DNA from: Aradus depressus | Lineage: Eukaryota; Arthropoda; Insecta; Hemiptera; Aradidae | Length of the DNA stretch: 64,000 nt | Assembly (NCBI GenBank): GCA_963662175.1 | Contig: OY759224.1 | Coordinates: 35,473,489-35,537,488, forward strand | Reading direction: 5' to 3' | Shown: piece after piece, positions 11,046 through 23,048 of the stretch | Layout: the number at the start of each line of letters is the position of its first letter | Position numbering within the stretch: the first letter of the stretch is position 1 | Translations under genes and position numbers: made by a program | Notes under the pieces: generated by a model | The model's input: only the letters and a program-made list of their open reading frames with translations | Database searches by the model: none | Told to the model about the DNA's origin: nothing

Positions 11046-12825
11046 TTAACAAATATTAAATCTATAAACCGTTAAAAAGCAAGAAATTTGAAGAATGGAG
11101 TCTACCGAGCTCAGGATCGCCACTTAGAAATCTAGCTGAGGCACTTTGGTCAGATGTTTTAATCGGGAAGTTAAAAATAACTTTGAGCACTTCGTCCTTC
11201 GGATGGGACATTAAGCGATGATCCAGGGCTTTTTCGAATGTGAGGTACTCGATAATGAGACGTATGTTATGTAAATAAACCTGGGTAGGTCAATTTCCAC
11301 TTAGGTTGAAAGCCTTGAGCACGTCGTCCTTCGGATGGGACTTTCCGGATATATCTGAATCTGTAGTATCAGTTTTAACAATTATTAAGCCTATAAACCG
11401 TTAAATAGCGCGAATTTTTTGAAAAACGTTTTCATTTTGATTTTTGTGTGGGGTTCAGATAATCCGGTCGTTCTCTATCAGTTTTAACAAATATTTAATC
11501 TATAAACCGTTAAAAAGCGAGAAATTTGAAGAATGGAGTCTACCGAGCTCAGTATCGCCACTTACAAATCTAGCTGAGGCACTTAGGTCAGATGTTTCAA
11601 TCGGGAAGTTAAAAAACACTTTGAGCACGTCGTCCTTCGGATGGGACTTTAAGCGATGATCCAGGGCTTTTTCGAATGTGAGGTACTCGATAATGAGACG
11701 TATGTTATGTAAATAAACCTGGGTAGGTGAAATATCACTTAGGTTGAAAATAGCCTTGAGCACGTCGTCCTTCGGATGGGACTTTCCGGATAAATCTGAA
11801 TCTCTCGTATCAGTTTTAACAATTATTAAGCCTATAAACCGTTAAATAGCGCAAATTTTTGAAAAACATTTTTATTTTGATTTTTGTGTAGGATTCAGAT
11901 AATCCGGTCGTTCTCTATCAGTTTTAACAAATATTAAATATATAAACCGTTAAAAAGCGAGAAATTTGAAGAATGGAGTCTACCGAGCTCAGGATCGCCA
12001 CTTAGAAATTTAGCTGAGGCACTTAGGTCAGATATTTCAATCGGGAAGTTAAAAAACACTTTGAGCACGTCGTCCTTCGGATGGGACTTTAAGCGATGAT
12101 CCAGGGCTTTTTCGAATGTGAGGTACTCGATAATGAGACGTATGTTATGTAAATAAACCTGGGTAGGTGAAATATCACTTAGGTTGAAAATAGCCTTGAG
12201 CACGTCGTCCTTCGGATGGGACTTTCCGGATAAATCTGAATCTCTCGTATCAGTTTTAACAATTATTAAGCCTATAAACCGTTAAATAGCGCAAATTTTT
12301 GAAAAACATTTTTATTTTGATTTTTGTGTAGGATTCAGATAATCCGGTCGTTCTCTATCAGTTTTAACAAATATTAAATATATAAACCGTTAAAAAGCGA
12401 GAAATTTGAAGAATGGAGTCTACCGAGCTCAGGATCGCCACTTAGAAATTTAGCTGAGGCACTTAGGTCAGATATTTCAATCGGGAAGTTAAAAAACACT
12501 TTGAGCACGTCGTCCTTCGGATGGGACTTTAAGCGATGATCCAGGGCTTTTTCGAATGTGAGGTACTCGATAATGAGACGTATGTTATGTAAATAAACCT
12601 GGTTAGGTGAAATTTCACTTAGGTTGAAAATAGCCTTGAGCACGTCGTCCGTCGGATGGGACTTTTCGGATATATCTGATTCTGTCGTATCAGTTTTAAC
12701 AATTATTAAGCCTATAAACCGTTAAATAGCGTGAATTTTTTGAAAAACATTTTTATTTTGATTTTTGTGTAGGATTCAGATAATCCGGTCGTTCTCTATC
12801 AGTTTTAACAAATATTAAATCTATA
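11046..12825. repeat. 440-bp SINE-derived tandem repeat, array 2
   Basis: Four copies. The last two units are spaced exactly 440 bp apart (the same minus-strand frame ends at 11763, 12203 and 12643) and differ at only a handful of bases, so the last amplification was recent. Content is as in array 1: two SINE body fragments per unit, a dead B-box region, then an AT-rich linker (TTTGATTTTTGTGTAGGATT). Confidence 0.92.
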
Positions 12826-12960
12826 GCAGTAATACCCGGCGTTGCCCGGGGAACTTTGATTTTTGTCCCAATATCTTCTATAACGCTATTCAGTTCCTCG
12901 ACAGTACATTCATGATGTTATAATTTTCAATTATTCTTACGGAATAAGGCTTATAGTCCT
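12826..12960. repeat. Head module of composite repeat, block D
   Basis: Second copy of the module at 7693-7830. It is again inserted after AAATCTATA of the 440-bp repeat and again runs straight into a 66-bp array. Confidence 0.6.
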
Positions 12961-13595
12961 TCAGTGCTTTGCAACAGCGAACTTCACAGCTAGTACATAG
13001 TTAGGAACGCTGGGCACTACAGCTAGTAAATGCCTTGCAACAACGGACCCCACAGCTAGTACGTAGTTAGGAACGCTGGTCACCACAGCTAGTATGTGCC
13101 TCGCAACAGCGGACCCCACAGCTAGTACGAAGTTAGGAACGCTGGGCATCACAGCTAGTAAGTGCCTTGCAACAGCGGACCCCACAGCTAGTACGTAGTT
13201 AGAACCACTGGGCATCACAGCTAGTATGTGTTTTGCAACGGCGGACCCCACAGCTAGTACGTAGTTAGAAACGCTGAGCATCACAGCTAGTATGCTTTTG
13301 CAACGACGGACCCCACAGCTAGTACGTTTTTAGGAACGCTGGGCCCTACAGGTAGTAGGTGCCTTGCAACTGCGGACCCCACAGATAGTATGTAGTTAGA
13401 ACCACAGGGCATCATAGCTAGTATGAGTTTTGCAACGGCGGACCCCACAGCTAGTACCTACGTAGTTAAATACGCTGGGCCACACTGCTAGCGCCTTGCA
13501 ACAGCAGACCCCACAGCTAGTACGTAATTAGGAACGCTGGGCATCACAGCTAGTAAATGTCTTGCAACAGTGAACCCCACAGCGAATATATAGTT
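12961..13595. repeat. 66-bp minisatellite array, block D
   Basis: A short array of about nine units, with the same variant units (CAACGACGG, CCACACTGCTAGCGCC) as the end of block C. Its right end, AATATATAGTTACTACTACT, is the unoccupied equivalent of the LINE target in block C. Confidence 0.9.
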
Positions 13596-15389
13596 ACTAC
13601 TACTACATGTGAAATTCATGACAATCCGATTACCCTTCAATGATTCAGCATTATTTTTATGCTTAGCCCCCCCTCCCAAATTTTTAAAATGTCACATAGT
13701 GTATTTTTTTATTTGACCATCAAGAATACTACATGTGACAATCCAATCATCCGTTAATGACCTATCACTATCTTCAAATTTAGGCCTACCCCCATAACCC
13801 CCCTCCCGTTCACAATTTTTTGACGTCACACACCCTATTTTTCTATTTGGCCTTTATGAATACTTCATGTGAAATTTCGTGACAACCCGATCATCCGTTA
13901 ATGACTTATCACTATACTTATACTTAGGCCCCCATCAACCAACCCTCCCGTTCAAAATTTTGTGACATATACACCCTATATTTCCATTTGGCTTTTAAGA
14001 TTTTCCCATGACAATACGACCAACTGTTATTGAGCTAGCACCATATTTATACTTAGGCCCCACCGCCACTACCCCCCCTCCCGTACAAAATTTTGAGCCG
14101 TTACACCGCCTATTTTTTTATTTGGTCTTCAGGAATACTACATGTGAAACTTTGTGACAATTCGACCAACCGTTAATGAGCTAGCTCTATATTTATACTT
14201 AGGCCCCCCCACAACCCCCCCTCCCGTTCAAAACTTTGGGACGCCACACACCTTATTTTTCTATTTGGCCTTCAGGAATACTCCATGTGAAATTTCGTGA
14301 CAATCCAACCAACCGTTAAAGAATTAGCTCTATATTTATACTTAGGCCCCCCCACAACCCCCCCTCCCGTTCAAAACTTTGGGACGCCACACACCTTTTT
14401 TTCCTGTTTGGCTTTTAAAAAGACTACGTGTGAAATTTCATGACAATTCGACCATTAGTTAATGTGTTAGCACTATTTATATACTTAGGCCCCCCTTACA
14501 ACCCCCCCTCCCGATCAAAACTTTGGGACGCCACACACCTTATTTTTCTATTTGGCCTTCAGGAATACTCCATGTGAAATTTCGTGACAATCCGACCAAC
14601 CGTTAAAGAATTAGCTCTATATTTATAATTAGGCCCCCCCACAACCCCCCCTCCCGTTCAAAACTTTGGGACGCCACACACCTTTTTTTCCTGTTTGGCT
14701 TTTAAAAATACTACATGTGAAATTTCATGACGATTCGCCCATTAGTTAATGAGTTAGCTCTATATTTATACTTAGGCCCCCCCACAACCCCCCCTCCCGT
14801 TCAAAACTTTGGGACGCCACACACCTTTTTTTCTTGTTTGGCTTTTAAAAAGACTACCTGTAAAATTTCATGACAATTCGCCCATTAGTTAATGAGTTAG
14901 CACTATTTTTATACTTAGGCCCCCCCACAACCCCCCCCTCCCGATCAAAATTTTGGGACGCCACACACCTTTTTTTCCTATTTGGCTTTTAAAAATACTA
15001 CATGTGAAATTTCATGACGATTCGCCCATTAGTTAATGAGTTAGCTCTATATTTATACTTAGGCCCCCCCACAACCCCCCCTCCCGTTCAAAACTTTGGG
15101 ACGCCACACACCTTTTTTTCCTGTTTGGCTTTTAAAAAGACTACGTGTGAAATTTCATGACAATTTGACCATTAGTTAATGAGTTAGCACTATTTATATA
15201 CTTAGGCCCCCCTTACAACCCCCCCTCCCGATCAAAATTTTGGGACGCCACATAGCCTATTATTCAATCGGGCTCAAAAGAATGCTACATGGGAAGTTTC
15301 ATAAAAATCCGTCCAGCGGTTTGGGCGTGATGCTGGAACAAACATACAAACAAACAAACAAACCCCGTTTCAGCTTTATTAATATAGAT
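13596..15389. repeat. 143-bp repeat array and tail, block D
   Basis: About 12 copies of the 143-bp unit closed by the common tail (CCCCGTTTCAGCTTTATTAA, ends about 15389). The order of variants in the first 700 bp follows that of block A at 2060-2900, so A and D are copies of one ancestral block. Confidence 0.9.
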
Positions 15390-16177
15390 TATACTTGGAA
15401 ATGAACGCCACAATATAATGACCACCCTTAGATTACGCCTTATAATAACTTACTTGGAAAAACATAATCCGAAGGAAGGAAATATCTGGAACACACTTTC
15501 TTGGCAGCAGAAATCCTAGCGTTATTACATGCCAACGCCCAAGCACCGCTAGAAAAACGTTTTCAAAAACATCGTATTTACGTATTTATGTCATATTTTT
15601 AAAAAATTTCCATATTTCTTTGTAAATTAATGAAAATTAATTGTTTTAAACTATAATAATTTTAACTATAAAAAATAAACCATTGCAGCCTGAAAACATA
15701 AACAAAAAGCAGACCAAAATAAAACCATTGAAAGAAGGGCAGAAACTAATTTTGATGCAAAAAATGGAATAAGGGTAATTCCGTAACATCTCAGAGACTC
15801 AGCACACACGAACCCTTCCCAAGACCTTTCTCGCCATCTAGGACATATTATAAACATAATTTTTCTTAAGACTGAATCATTATCAGTATATAAAAGCATT
15901 TTTAACATGTATGTGAGTGGGTATATTATTATTTATCATCTGAAAAATGATTTATAAATATATGATGCGAATGGGACTGAGCCAAAGCGTCCGATAGGGG
16001 GGGGGGGGGGGGGGCGGGGAGGGGAGGAGGAGCTGCCAATATAATGAATGTATCATCTAACTTGAAATTTAGTAAATGTATTCATAAGTCTCTGAGACAC
16101 CTATTATTTTTCAACCAAATCAGTAATTGGTTTCAAAGAGAGAGTGAAAACTTAGTTGTTTAATTCGCGCTACGGAA
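15390..16177. other. No gene seen
   Basis: AT-rich sequence with a G-run at about 15998-16014 followed by GC-rich CGGGGAGGGGAGG. The one 80-codon minus-strand frame resembles nothing I know. Confidence 0.5.
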
Positions 16178-16429
16178 GTACTGTGATGTATAAAAAGAAT
16201 ACACACATTAAAAAAAAAAAAAATTATTAATATAAAAAAAAATTAATTACCTATATTTATTTTTTTATAAAAAGAAACTGAATTAATAAATAAATAATAA
16301 GAAACCATTTTCTTTTAAAACAAAAGTAAAAAACAAAACACGGCCATCAGCTGTTTTAATTGGTGTGTGTATAGAATGGTCGAGGCCCGGGTGGAATGGA
16401 GCCGGTCTGAGTGAAGGTGTGGAGAGTGG

Positions 16430-17330
16430 TAGGGTTGTGCCGGTCCGGGAAAATTCTGTCACAGGCCCAACTGCTCCAGTGACGCTGTTGGAGCAGTGAC
16501 AATTAACCTGTCCAGTGACAATCACAGAGGAGAGACCGGAGCAATTATGTTGCCCCTGCGCGTATGCATTGTAGCTACTTCTGTCCCCTGCGAACAGCTA
16601 TTTTCCAAAGCAGGCCAGATAATATCAGAAAGACGGACCCAATTATTACAAATGAAGCCAAGAATGCTGTTATTTTTAAACCATAACTTTAATAAAAAAT
16701 GATATTATGTTTATTTTATTTTCTTTGGTTATTTTATTTTATGTTCTTTGTTCCATTGTAATACATTTCTATATTACAACTGAGTGTATATTACTAATTA
16801 TTGACCTACCTCTTATAATTTAATTATAGTTATTGCTACATAATTATAATAATAACACATTTATTTCTAGATCTTATTCTAATAATTTATATTATGCCCT
16901 CCCTTCTACCTGCAGTACCAGTACCGGTACTGATATAGGAATAACCGCATGAGGATTGATTTTTTATGTCATAGCATGTTCAATGTTCAATATAAAACTC
17001 AGTTAACGGAAAATAAAATAATCAAGGAAGGAGGGGATTTTGAAATCGGCGCGATTTTTCCGCCAAGCGGCATTTTGTTTCGGATTGTCCAGTCACAGAT
17101 CCTAAAAAAACAGGAGGGGAAACTGGAAAGTGACGGCGATCTCTATCCGAGTACCGGTACAGCGGAACAGGAGCAGAGATCGTTGAGAAAATCCTCCCTC
17201 CCAAGGTCCTGTGTCCACTGCTTCTGCTCCAAACTGTACCGGTAATTTAAAACCAATGGAGCAGGTGGCAACTGCTCCGGCCCGAGATTAGGTGACACGT
17301 CACTGCTCCAGCTGTACCGTCCCACCCCTA
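16430..17330 (+). mobile_element. Internally deleted hAT element with 8-bp TSD
   Basis: A 901-bp element flanked by the 8-bp direct repeat GAGAGTGG (16422-16429 and 17331-17338), the target length typical of hAT transposons. Its right end, read inward, is TAGGGGTGGGACGGTACAGC, and the left end is TAGGGTTGTGCCGGTCCGGG, an imperfect terminal inverted repeat of hAT type. Short subterminal motifs based on CTGCTCC/GGAGCAG lie near both ends. Only the C-terminus of the transposase remains, so any movement would need an enzyme from elsewhere. Confidence 0.9.
16541..16702 (+). pseudogene. hAT transposase C-terminal dimerisation region (remnant)
   Basis: About 50 codons end in a recognisable hAT dimerisation segment: VATSVPCEQLFSKAGQIISE followed by RRTQL and a hydrophobic MLLFLNHN, then TGA at about 16700. 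In intact hAT transposases this region mediates multimerisation and completes the catalytic fold. The BED zinc finger and the RNase-H-like catalytic core are missing: the coding part joins directly to subterminal sequence at about 16540, so most of the gene was deleted. The frame upstream has no ATG that makes sense as a start. Confidence 0.88.
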
Positions 17331-17940
17331 GAGAGTGGTGTTTAGGCTTACGATATAATGAACTAAACAGAAGTGGATTGACGATGAAATTGATCCAAAA
17401 AGAAGGTACTGTTGTTTGCTTATATGTACAGGATATATGCCCAGGAATATATAACTTAAATTTGAAAAAATGGCCAAAATATAAAACAAAAAAATATTGA
17501 ATTAGTGTTAAGAATTAAGTTTTTAAGATTTTTCTTTTGATTTTTATTTGTTTCAATGTTTAGTTTTTTATTTTAATAATGTAGATGTAAGAGAATAAAC
17601 CCAATATTTTTTCCCGTAAATTCTATTCATTTTCCCAAGATAATTGAAAACCTTTGAATTAGATTTAATATTATATTATTATAATTATTAAGAATGGCAT
17701 CTCTTTAGAAAACCAAATGAAAAGTTGGTTAATTTAATTTTTTTTTTAAATACGTGCACTTTCTTAAAAATTGCACGTCTTGAACTTTTGATATTTTTTA
17801 GAGCCCTTTTCGGAAACTACTGTAGAAATCAAAATTAAATAGAAGACCAGTTATAAAATTTCTACAGGAAATAATTTATTGTTTATTTCATTATTATTAA
17901 TTTTACTTATATTTTAATTTTACATAATTTTTTTTATTAC

Positions 17941-18376
17941 CACAGTACATTGCCGGTAATTTACTGACGCCTTTTTTTTGATGATGTGCTATCATGATGT
18001 TTGTGATGTATGTATTATTCTTTATGAAATACTTGAGATGGACACAACATGACAAGATATCCCTCATATTTACAACCTAAACAAAATCTTTTTAAATAAA
18101 AGTTGTAGGGAAAACTAAATGGCACATAGTATATGCAATACTATTTGTTGCGAGTTGCCCGGCTTCCGAGATACAGCCCATAACCATCCCTAAATTGTCG
18201 TTTTGAAACTCATCGATATACGCGAAAAGTGAATTTTACCAAAAAGGTTCCTGATTAAATTGCCATTGCTAATTTGTTCCACGGCTGGAAACAGAACTAA
18301 TAACATCAAAGTTATATCACCGTAGGAAATATTTCAAAGTAATCTTTAAATTGTATCGCATAGCAACGAATTATTT
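17941..18376. other. No gene; one dispersed repeat motif
   Basis: Non-coding. The part around 18040-18180 (AAATAAAAGTTGTAGGGAAA, then CCGGCTTCCGAGATACAG) resembles 50335-50420, so both are probably copies of one old dispersed element. Confidence 0.4.
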
Positions 18377-19700
18377 AAATTAGGACCAACCAGAATATCT
18401 TTTTTTCTTTACTCATAACTAAACCATAGTTGACCCTCATCGTATCTGGTTGATGCCTATCTACCAAAATTAATGTCTTTTTCAAAAATTATAAGGAATT
18501 GGTGCAACAAGATCCATCTATTGTGATGTACATATAAAAAGAATACACACATAAAATTATTAATAATAATAAAAAAAAATTAATTATATTTATTTGTCTA
18601 TAAAAAGAAACTGAATTAGTATATAAATAATAAGAAACCATTTCTTTTAAAACAAATAAGTAAAAAACAAAACACGGCCATCAGCTGTTTTAATTAGTGT
18701 GTGACGAGTGAATGCCTGGGTGGAATGGAGACGGTCTGAGTGCGTGGAGAGTGGTGTTTAGGCTTACGATATAATGAACTAAATAGGAGTGAATTGATGG
18801 TGAAATTGATCCGCAAAAAAGGTACTGTTGTTTGTTTATATGTACAGGGTATATGCCCAGAAAGATATATTTAACTTAAATTTAAAGAATGGCCAAAAAG
18901 AAAAAAAAAACAGAAATAATAGTTTTAAGAATTTAGTTTTTAAGAGTTTTTCTTTTGAATTTTGTTTGTTTCAATGTTTAGTTTTTTAATTTTATAATGT
19001 AGATGGTTCAAAAAAATAAACCCAAATTATTTGTTCTCCTAAATCAATAGAACAGTTGGCCCAGTAAGATAATTTGAAAACCTTTGGATTAGATTTAATA
19101 TTATTTAAAATTATTAAAATGGCATCTTTTTAGAAATCCAAATAAAAAGTTGGTTAATTGATTTTTTTTTTAAATACGTGCACTTTCTTAAAAATTGCCG
19201 TCTTGAACTTTTGATATTTTTTTAGGGCCCTTTTCGAAAACTACTGTAGAAAACCAAATTTAGTAAAAGAAAAGAGATAAAATTTCTACAGGAAATGTGG
19301 TAATTTATTGTTTATTATTTATTTAATTATTATTATTTCAAAATTATTATTAACTTTACTTATACTTTTTGAATTATTTTTTATTTAACACTTAAACCTT
19401 TCTTTTACCACACTATATCCTATATTTCTTCATCGACTATTTTAGTTAGGATCAACCAGAATATATATTTTTCTTTACTCACAAGTAAACCATAATACAT
19501 CTTTACCTTACCTAGTTGAACCCTATCTATCGACACTGTGTTTTTTCAAAAGACATAAAGAATCGATGAAACAAGATCATCATATTCTATATTTCTTCTT
19601 CGATTATTTTAGTTAGAACCCACCACAATATATATTTTCTTAACTTATGGTTGACCGTTGTATGTGGTTGCAGACTATATTAGTGTATTTTTTTAAAAAC
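18377..19700. repeat. Repeat A-B-A'-A'' (copy 2 of the long repeat plus flanking units)
   Basis: Unit A (18377-18520; TTAGGACCAACCAGAATATC, CTATCTACCAAAATTAATGT) is followed by the hAT-free copy of the long repeat (18521-19400). Two further diverged A units follow at about 19437-19575 and 19603-19700. The arrangement suggests a local duplication of about 1.06 kb that later decayed. The empty hAT target, GTGGAGAGTGGTGTTTAGG, is at about 18748-18766. Confidence 0.7.
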
Positions 19701-19970
19701 ATAAAAACCGGCGCACTCTAAAAATTTGATTTTTTTTGTTGTAATTCTTTTTTGTTTGGATCAAATATTGTTTAGAATGTATAAACAGTTAGAGATACTA
19801 CAGGGAGAAATTAATCCTCTCTGTATTTACTATCGAGGCTTTTGAATCTCTTGATCCTTAAAAGTCGAAGTTTCGATAACAAGACAATGGTTGTTTATGC
19901 TCTGTATTTCTCATCTTTCTCCAGTTTCTTTTGCGATTTTGTCCGAGAAAGATCTGTTCTTGTTAAATTA

Positions 19971-20110
19971 GTGATGACATCTGAACAAGTGGCCCATGCT
20001 GTCACTCTGGTGGAAGATGGGCGTATGTTACACGGCGCGTGCTTTAGGTCTGCCGGAAACAACAATCCGTAGTCATCCGACGGTATAGGGCAGTACACAA
20101 GGAGACCCCC
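19971..20110 (+). pseudogene. Tc1/mariner-type transposase HTH remnant
   Basis: Read with one frameshift, the plus strand gives MTSEQVAHAVTLVEDGR and then ARALGLPETTIRSH. This resembles the first helix-turn-helix of Tc1-like transposases, which binds the element's terminal repeat. A stop follows within about 10 codons of the second part, and no DDE/D catalytic region is present. No terminal repeats could be placed, so this is a short relic. The assignment rests only on the motif. Confidence 0.5.
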
Positions 20111-20980
20111 CTCCTTTCACAAAGTGTCACCCTATTCTGATTTTGTGACCCTTTTTATCCTGTTAAGTATTCATGACTCGATTATTTTTATGTTTTATTT
20201 AACATAGTTAATTAACTTTATATTTCCAACAAACCTCAGAGGGTTCTTCCAGAAAGTAGTCCACCAGTATGGAACGATGCCTTTGCCAAAAAGCCCGGTA
20301 CTTCTGTTACAACTAGAGGTGTCCGATCTTGCCCGAGGAAGTCATTTCATGCCTTTTCTCAATCATTTACAACCGTTAATTTTTCCTGTTAAATTTTTAT
20401 ATCAAATTTATCGATATTTCGTATGAACATAACCGTTCTTTCATGTAAGGCAATATTTGGTAGGGACTGAGGATATAAAACTGGAGGGTGGGGTGGGTGG
20501 TTAGAGGGATGCTAAATTTGATCCAAATGTGGAGATGGTGGTATAAGGAGGAGAAATAGAGGGGGGGGGGGGGGGGGGGGCTGAGCACTACTGACCCAGA
20601 TAGGGCGAAGCGACCCTCCAAAATAGGGCCTTTCTCCCCCTCCCACACAATAACTACAAAAATATGGATACAAGATGGCCGTATTAACTTAGCCTAAAAC
20701 AGATCTCCGAAAACAGAAATATCATTTCGAGGATTATCCTAAGTCCATGAGCAAAAAGAGCCAACATTCTTTCACGAGAATATCTGTACGGAGCCAAAGG
20801 ACCAGAAATCAAATCATTAAATTGATTCAACATATTTCCCGAAAATGAATCAACGATAAATTATTTAGTTAATAGAAGATTGTCTATAATAGTTATGACA
20901 CTATGGCCATTGTTGTGACACTTTTAAGTCGTAGAAACCATTATAATATAATACTTCAACTTCTGACCTCTCGTCAGTAA
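20111..20980. other. No gene seen; G-run
   Basis: Non-coding, AT-rich, with a run of about 20 G at 20561-20580. Nothing else is recognised. Confidence 0.5.
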
Positions 20981-21034
20981 ATCCAAGTATATTGTGTAAA
21001 AAGAGCAAAAATCGTGTAAAAAAACTATATTTCC

Positions 21035-22060
21035 TGTGTAAAATGTGATGAACACTTCCATCCAAGTTGTGCCAAAATAAAAATTTTTATTTGTGATGAC
21101 GTAAAAGTGCTTTGCTGTTCTGTCACGTTGGACGACCAACCTATGAAAACGGCTCAACTGCTTGTTGGTAATGTTGACCTTGAAGTTGCTATGAAAGATT
21201 CTTTTAAATTTGTTGACGATGTGGAAAAATTAACCCTGGATAACTTGAAAAAAGATGACTTACTAAAATATATTATACGAAGTCAAAAGGTTATATCGAA
21301 GACTGTGTCCATCTCAGCGGCTTGGACTCACGGCTATTTTAACAAGGAAATGGAATTTAAAGAAATAAAGTTAAAAAATGATGATCTGGAATACAGAATA
21401 ATGATGCTAGAAGATGAAATATCTTCCTTCGAATATTTTATTGAAAATAATATCTGTGATAAGAAGGGTCCTGATAAGAACAACTCGGCGACAAAGCCAC
21501 CTGGCAGACAACCTGACACAAATCTTCCTAAAAAAAGAATACTTTGAACGTAAACAAAAACAAAAGGAAAATTGGAACAAAGGAAAATGTTTGGTTGGAA
21601 CTTGAAGCTGAATGAAAGGATTTGAACTCATCAGTGTGCATAGGTGAAGATGCACAAAGTGAGAGGATTCTAACAGTCGATCTGGTAGATAGCAGTTGAT
21701 TAACAGATTTAAGGGATAAATCATCTGACGCTATTTTAAAACCGAAAGATAAAAAAAGATAAATTCTGGATCTAGTGCTAATAATGTCTCGAATCAGGAT
21801 TACCAAAACCACACTGGTTCTAAAATAGTTGTTAATGAAGAAAACTTCGAGGAAACTTAATGTGTTTCAAATGAAGATGAAGGGACTACACACAAAGATG
21901 ACCGTAAAACCGAAGCGAAAACGTCACTTTCTCATGACTGGGACTAGAGTAGGTACATACATGATAAAGCTGAACCTGCTTTTGACACTACAGAAAAACC
22001 TTTTTGGATTTTCATATCAAGAAAGGACCTCAGGTAACACAAACAGATATTATAAATTTA
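21035..22060 (+). pseudogene. LINE ORF1 remnant (PHD-like finger, coiled coil, RRM-like tail)
   Basis: In one frame from 21035 the sequence begins with a zinc-finger-like C-x2-C ... H-x2-C ... C ... CC pattern (CVKCDEHFHPSCAKIK, then ICDD and LCCS), as in the PHD-type ORF1 of some CR1/L2-like LINEs. A charged, probably coiled-coil segment follows (MEFKEIKLKNDDLEYRIMML), to a stop at 21545-21547. Decayed coding sequence continues in other frames to KPFWIFISRKDLR near 22020, which looks like the start of an ORF1 RNA-binding fold. A stop lies just before the finger and no start codon is obvious, so the gene is broken. ORF1 proteins coat LINE RNA. The neighbours downstream are the endonuclease and RT parts of what is probably the same element. 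Confidence 0.65.
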
Positions 22061-22895
22061 ACAAAAAAACAACTTTCCCGCTCCTTAACATCAAGTTCTT
22101 GTTTCTTTTTCTCATTTATTTTATTCATCTTCATCCTTTTATTTTATATATATTTTTTTCTTTTTTTTTCATCTAAATTAATTTTATAGCAAGCCTAGAT
22201 TTCCTCCTCCATAATCTTGATTTTTATATACCTACTTGTATATTTTTTTTCTTTTTACTTTATTTTATCTTCTACATATTTATTTAGACACATTTATCTT
22301 CTTTTGATCTCTTCACAATGAAGCTGTTAATTTAACTCCTTTTTCACTATTAGTTTATTTATTTATTTTTATCCTCATCTATTTTATTTTTATTTAATGA
22401 TTTTTCTTATTTAGTTTTATTTATTTTGCTCTTGGTTCTATCCACTGTAGCACCTTTATCTCATCACTGATTTTTCATTTTATTTGTTGCTCTGTTCAGT
22501 GACTTTCATGTATTTATTCTTAGAGGACTTCGGTCCCAGAATAAAATTTATTTTCATTTCAATGAGGAGGCAAAATTTTTATGTGAAAAATTAAATTCAA
22601 ATACGACACTTACAGTTCTTTCAAGGTAGGTGTTCCATCTCATCTCTTTTGGCCTAGAGGTTTGTCTAATTAGCGAATATCATGTTGCAAGAACTTTTTT
22701 TTTAGAAGAGAAAGCCAAGTTTTTGGCAACATGTTCAAGTGATTATAATAATAAAAGAACGAGTGAAAACCTAGATTGGTAAGTATGAGTGAATGTCTAG
22801 ATCATTCAACTCTTTAAAAGTATTCTTTTAAAATATTCACAGTGTAAGGAGTAAGTTCCATGATGTATCCGATTTAGCTTCTTCAAGGAATCTTG
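22061..22895. repeat. T-rich insertion ending in a repeated CGGTCCCAG motif
   Basis: A T-rich tract of about 400 bp, followed at 22505-22560 by TGTATTTATTCTTAGAGGAC and CGGTCCCAGAATAAAA. The reverse complement of 58115-58175 carries the same end (TTATTCTTAGGGGACC, TCGGTCCCAGAATAATAAAA) next to another T-rich tract. Both are copies of one element that here separates ORF1 from the endonuclease of the LINE. Confidence 0.6.
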
Positions 22896-22899
22896 ACAT

Positions 22900-23048
22900 A
22901 GGAATAGATAATTGAAATACATTACATTACTTATAAGTTTATAAGTGACTCTTGATAATGCCTTAACACGGCGAAACTAGTTGAGTATTTGATAATATGT
23001 AGTGAAGTTTGACAAAGAAATTGTGTATTTTAATTATCTATTCCTAGA
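22900..23048. mobile_element. Small element with 22-bp inverted ends
   Basis: TAGGAATAGATAATTGAAAT at the left is matched by the inverted ATTTTAATTATCTATTCCTA at the right (one mismatch). Between them is CTTGATAATGCCTTAACACG followed by GCGAAACTAG. It sits exactly before the first recognisable endonuclease codons of the LINE. It could be a MITE or a tail fragment of a retroelement; size and structure do not decide. Confidence 0.5.

Larger units (their letters stand above)
16178..17940. repeat. Long repeat copy 1, split by a hAT insertion
   Basis: An AT-rich dispersed repeat (about 860 bp without the insertion) paralogous to 18521-19400. Shared landmarks are AAAAAGAATACACACAT, ACACGGCCATCAGCTGTTTT, GGGTGGAATGGAG, TTTAGGCTTACGATATAATG and TTTAAATACGTGCACTTTCT. 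This copy carries the hAT element at 16430-17330; the other copy does not. I recognise no coding capacity. Confidence 0.85.

Noticed and set aside
6833..12643. Repeated 78-89-codon minus-strand ORF (ending SNFSLFNGL in most copies)
   Set aside because: It is the shadow of the SINE-derived 440-bp unit; it starts and stops with the repeat.
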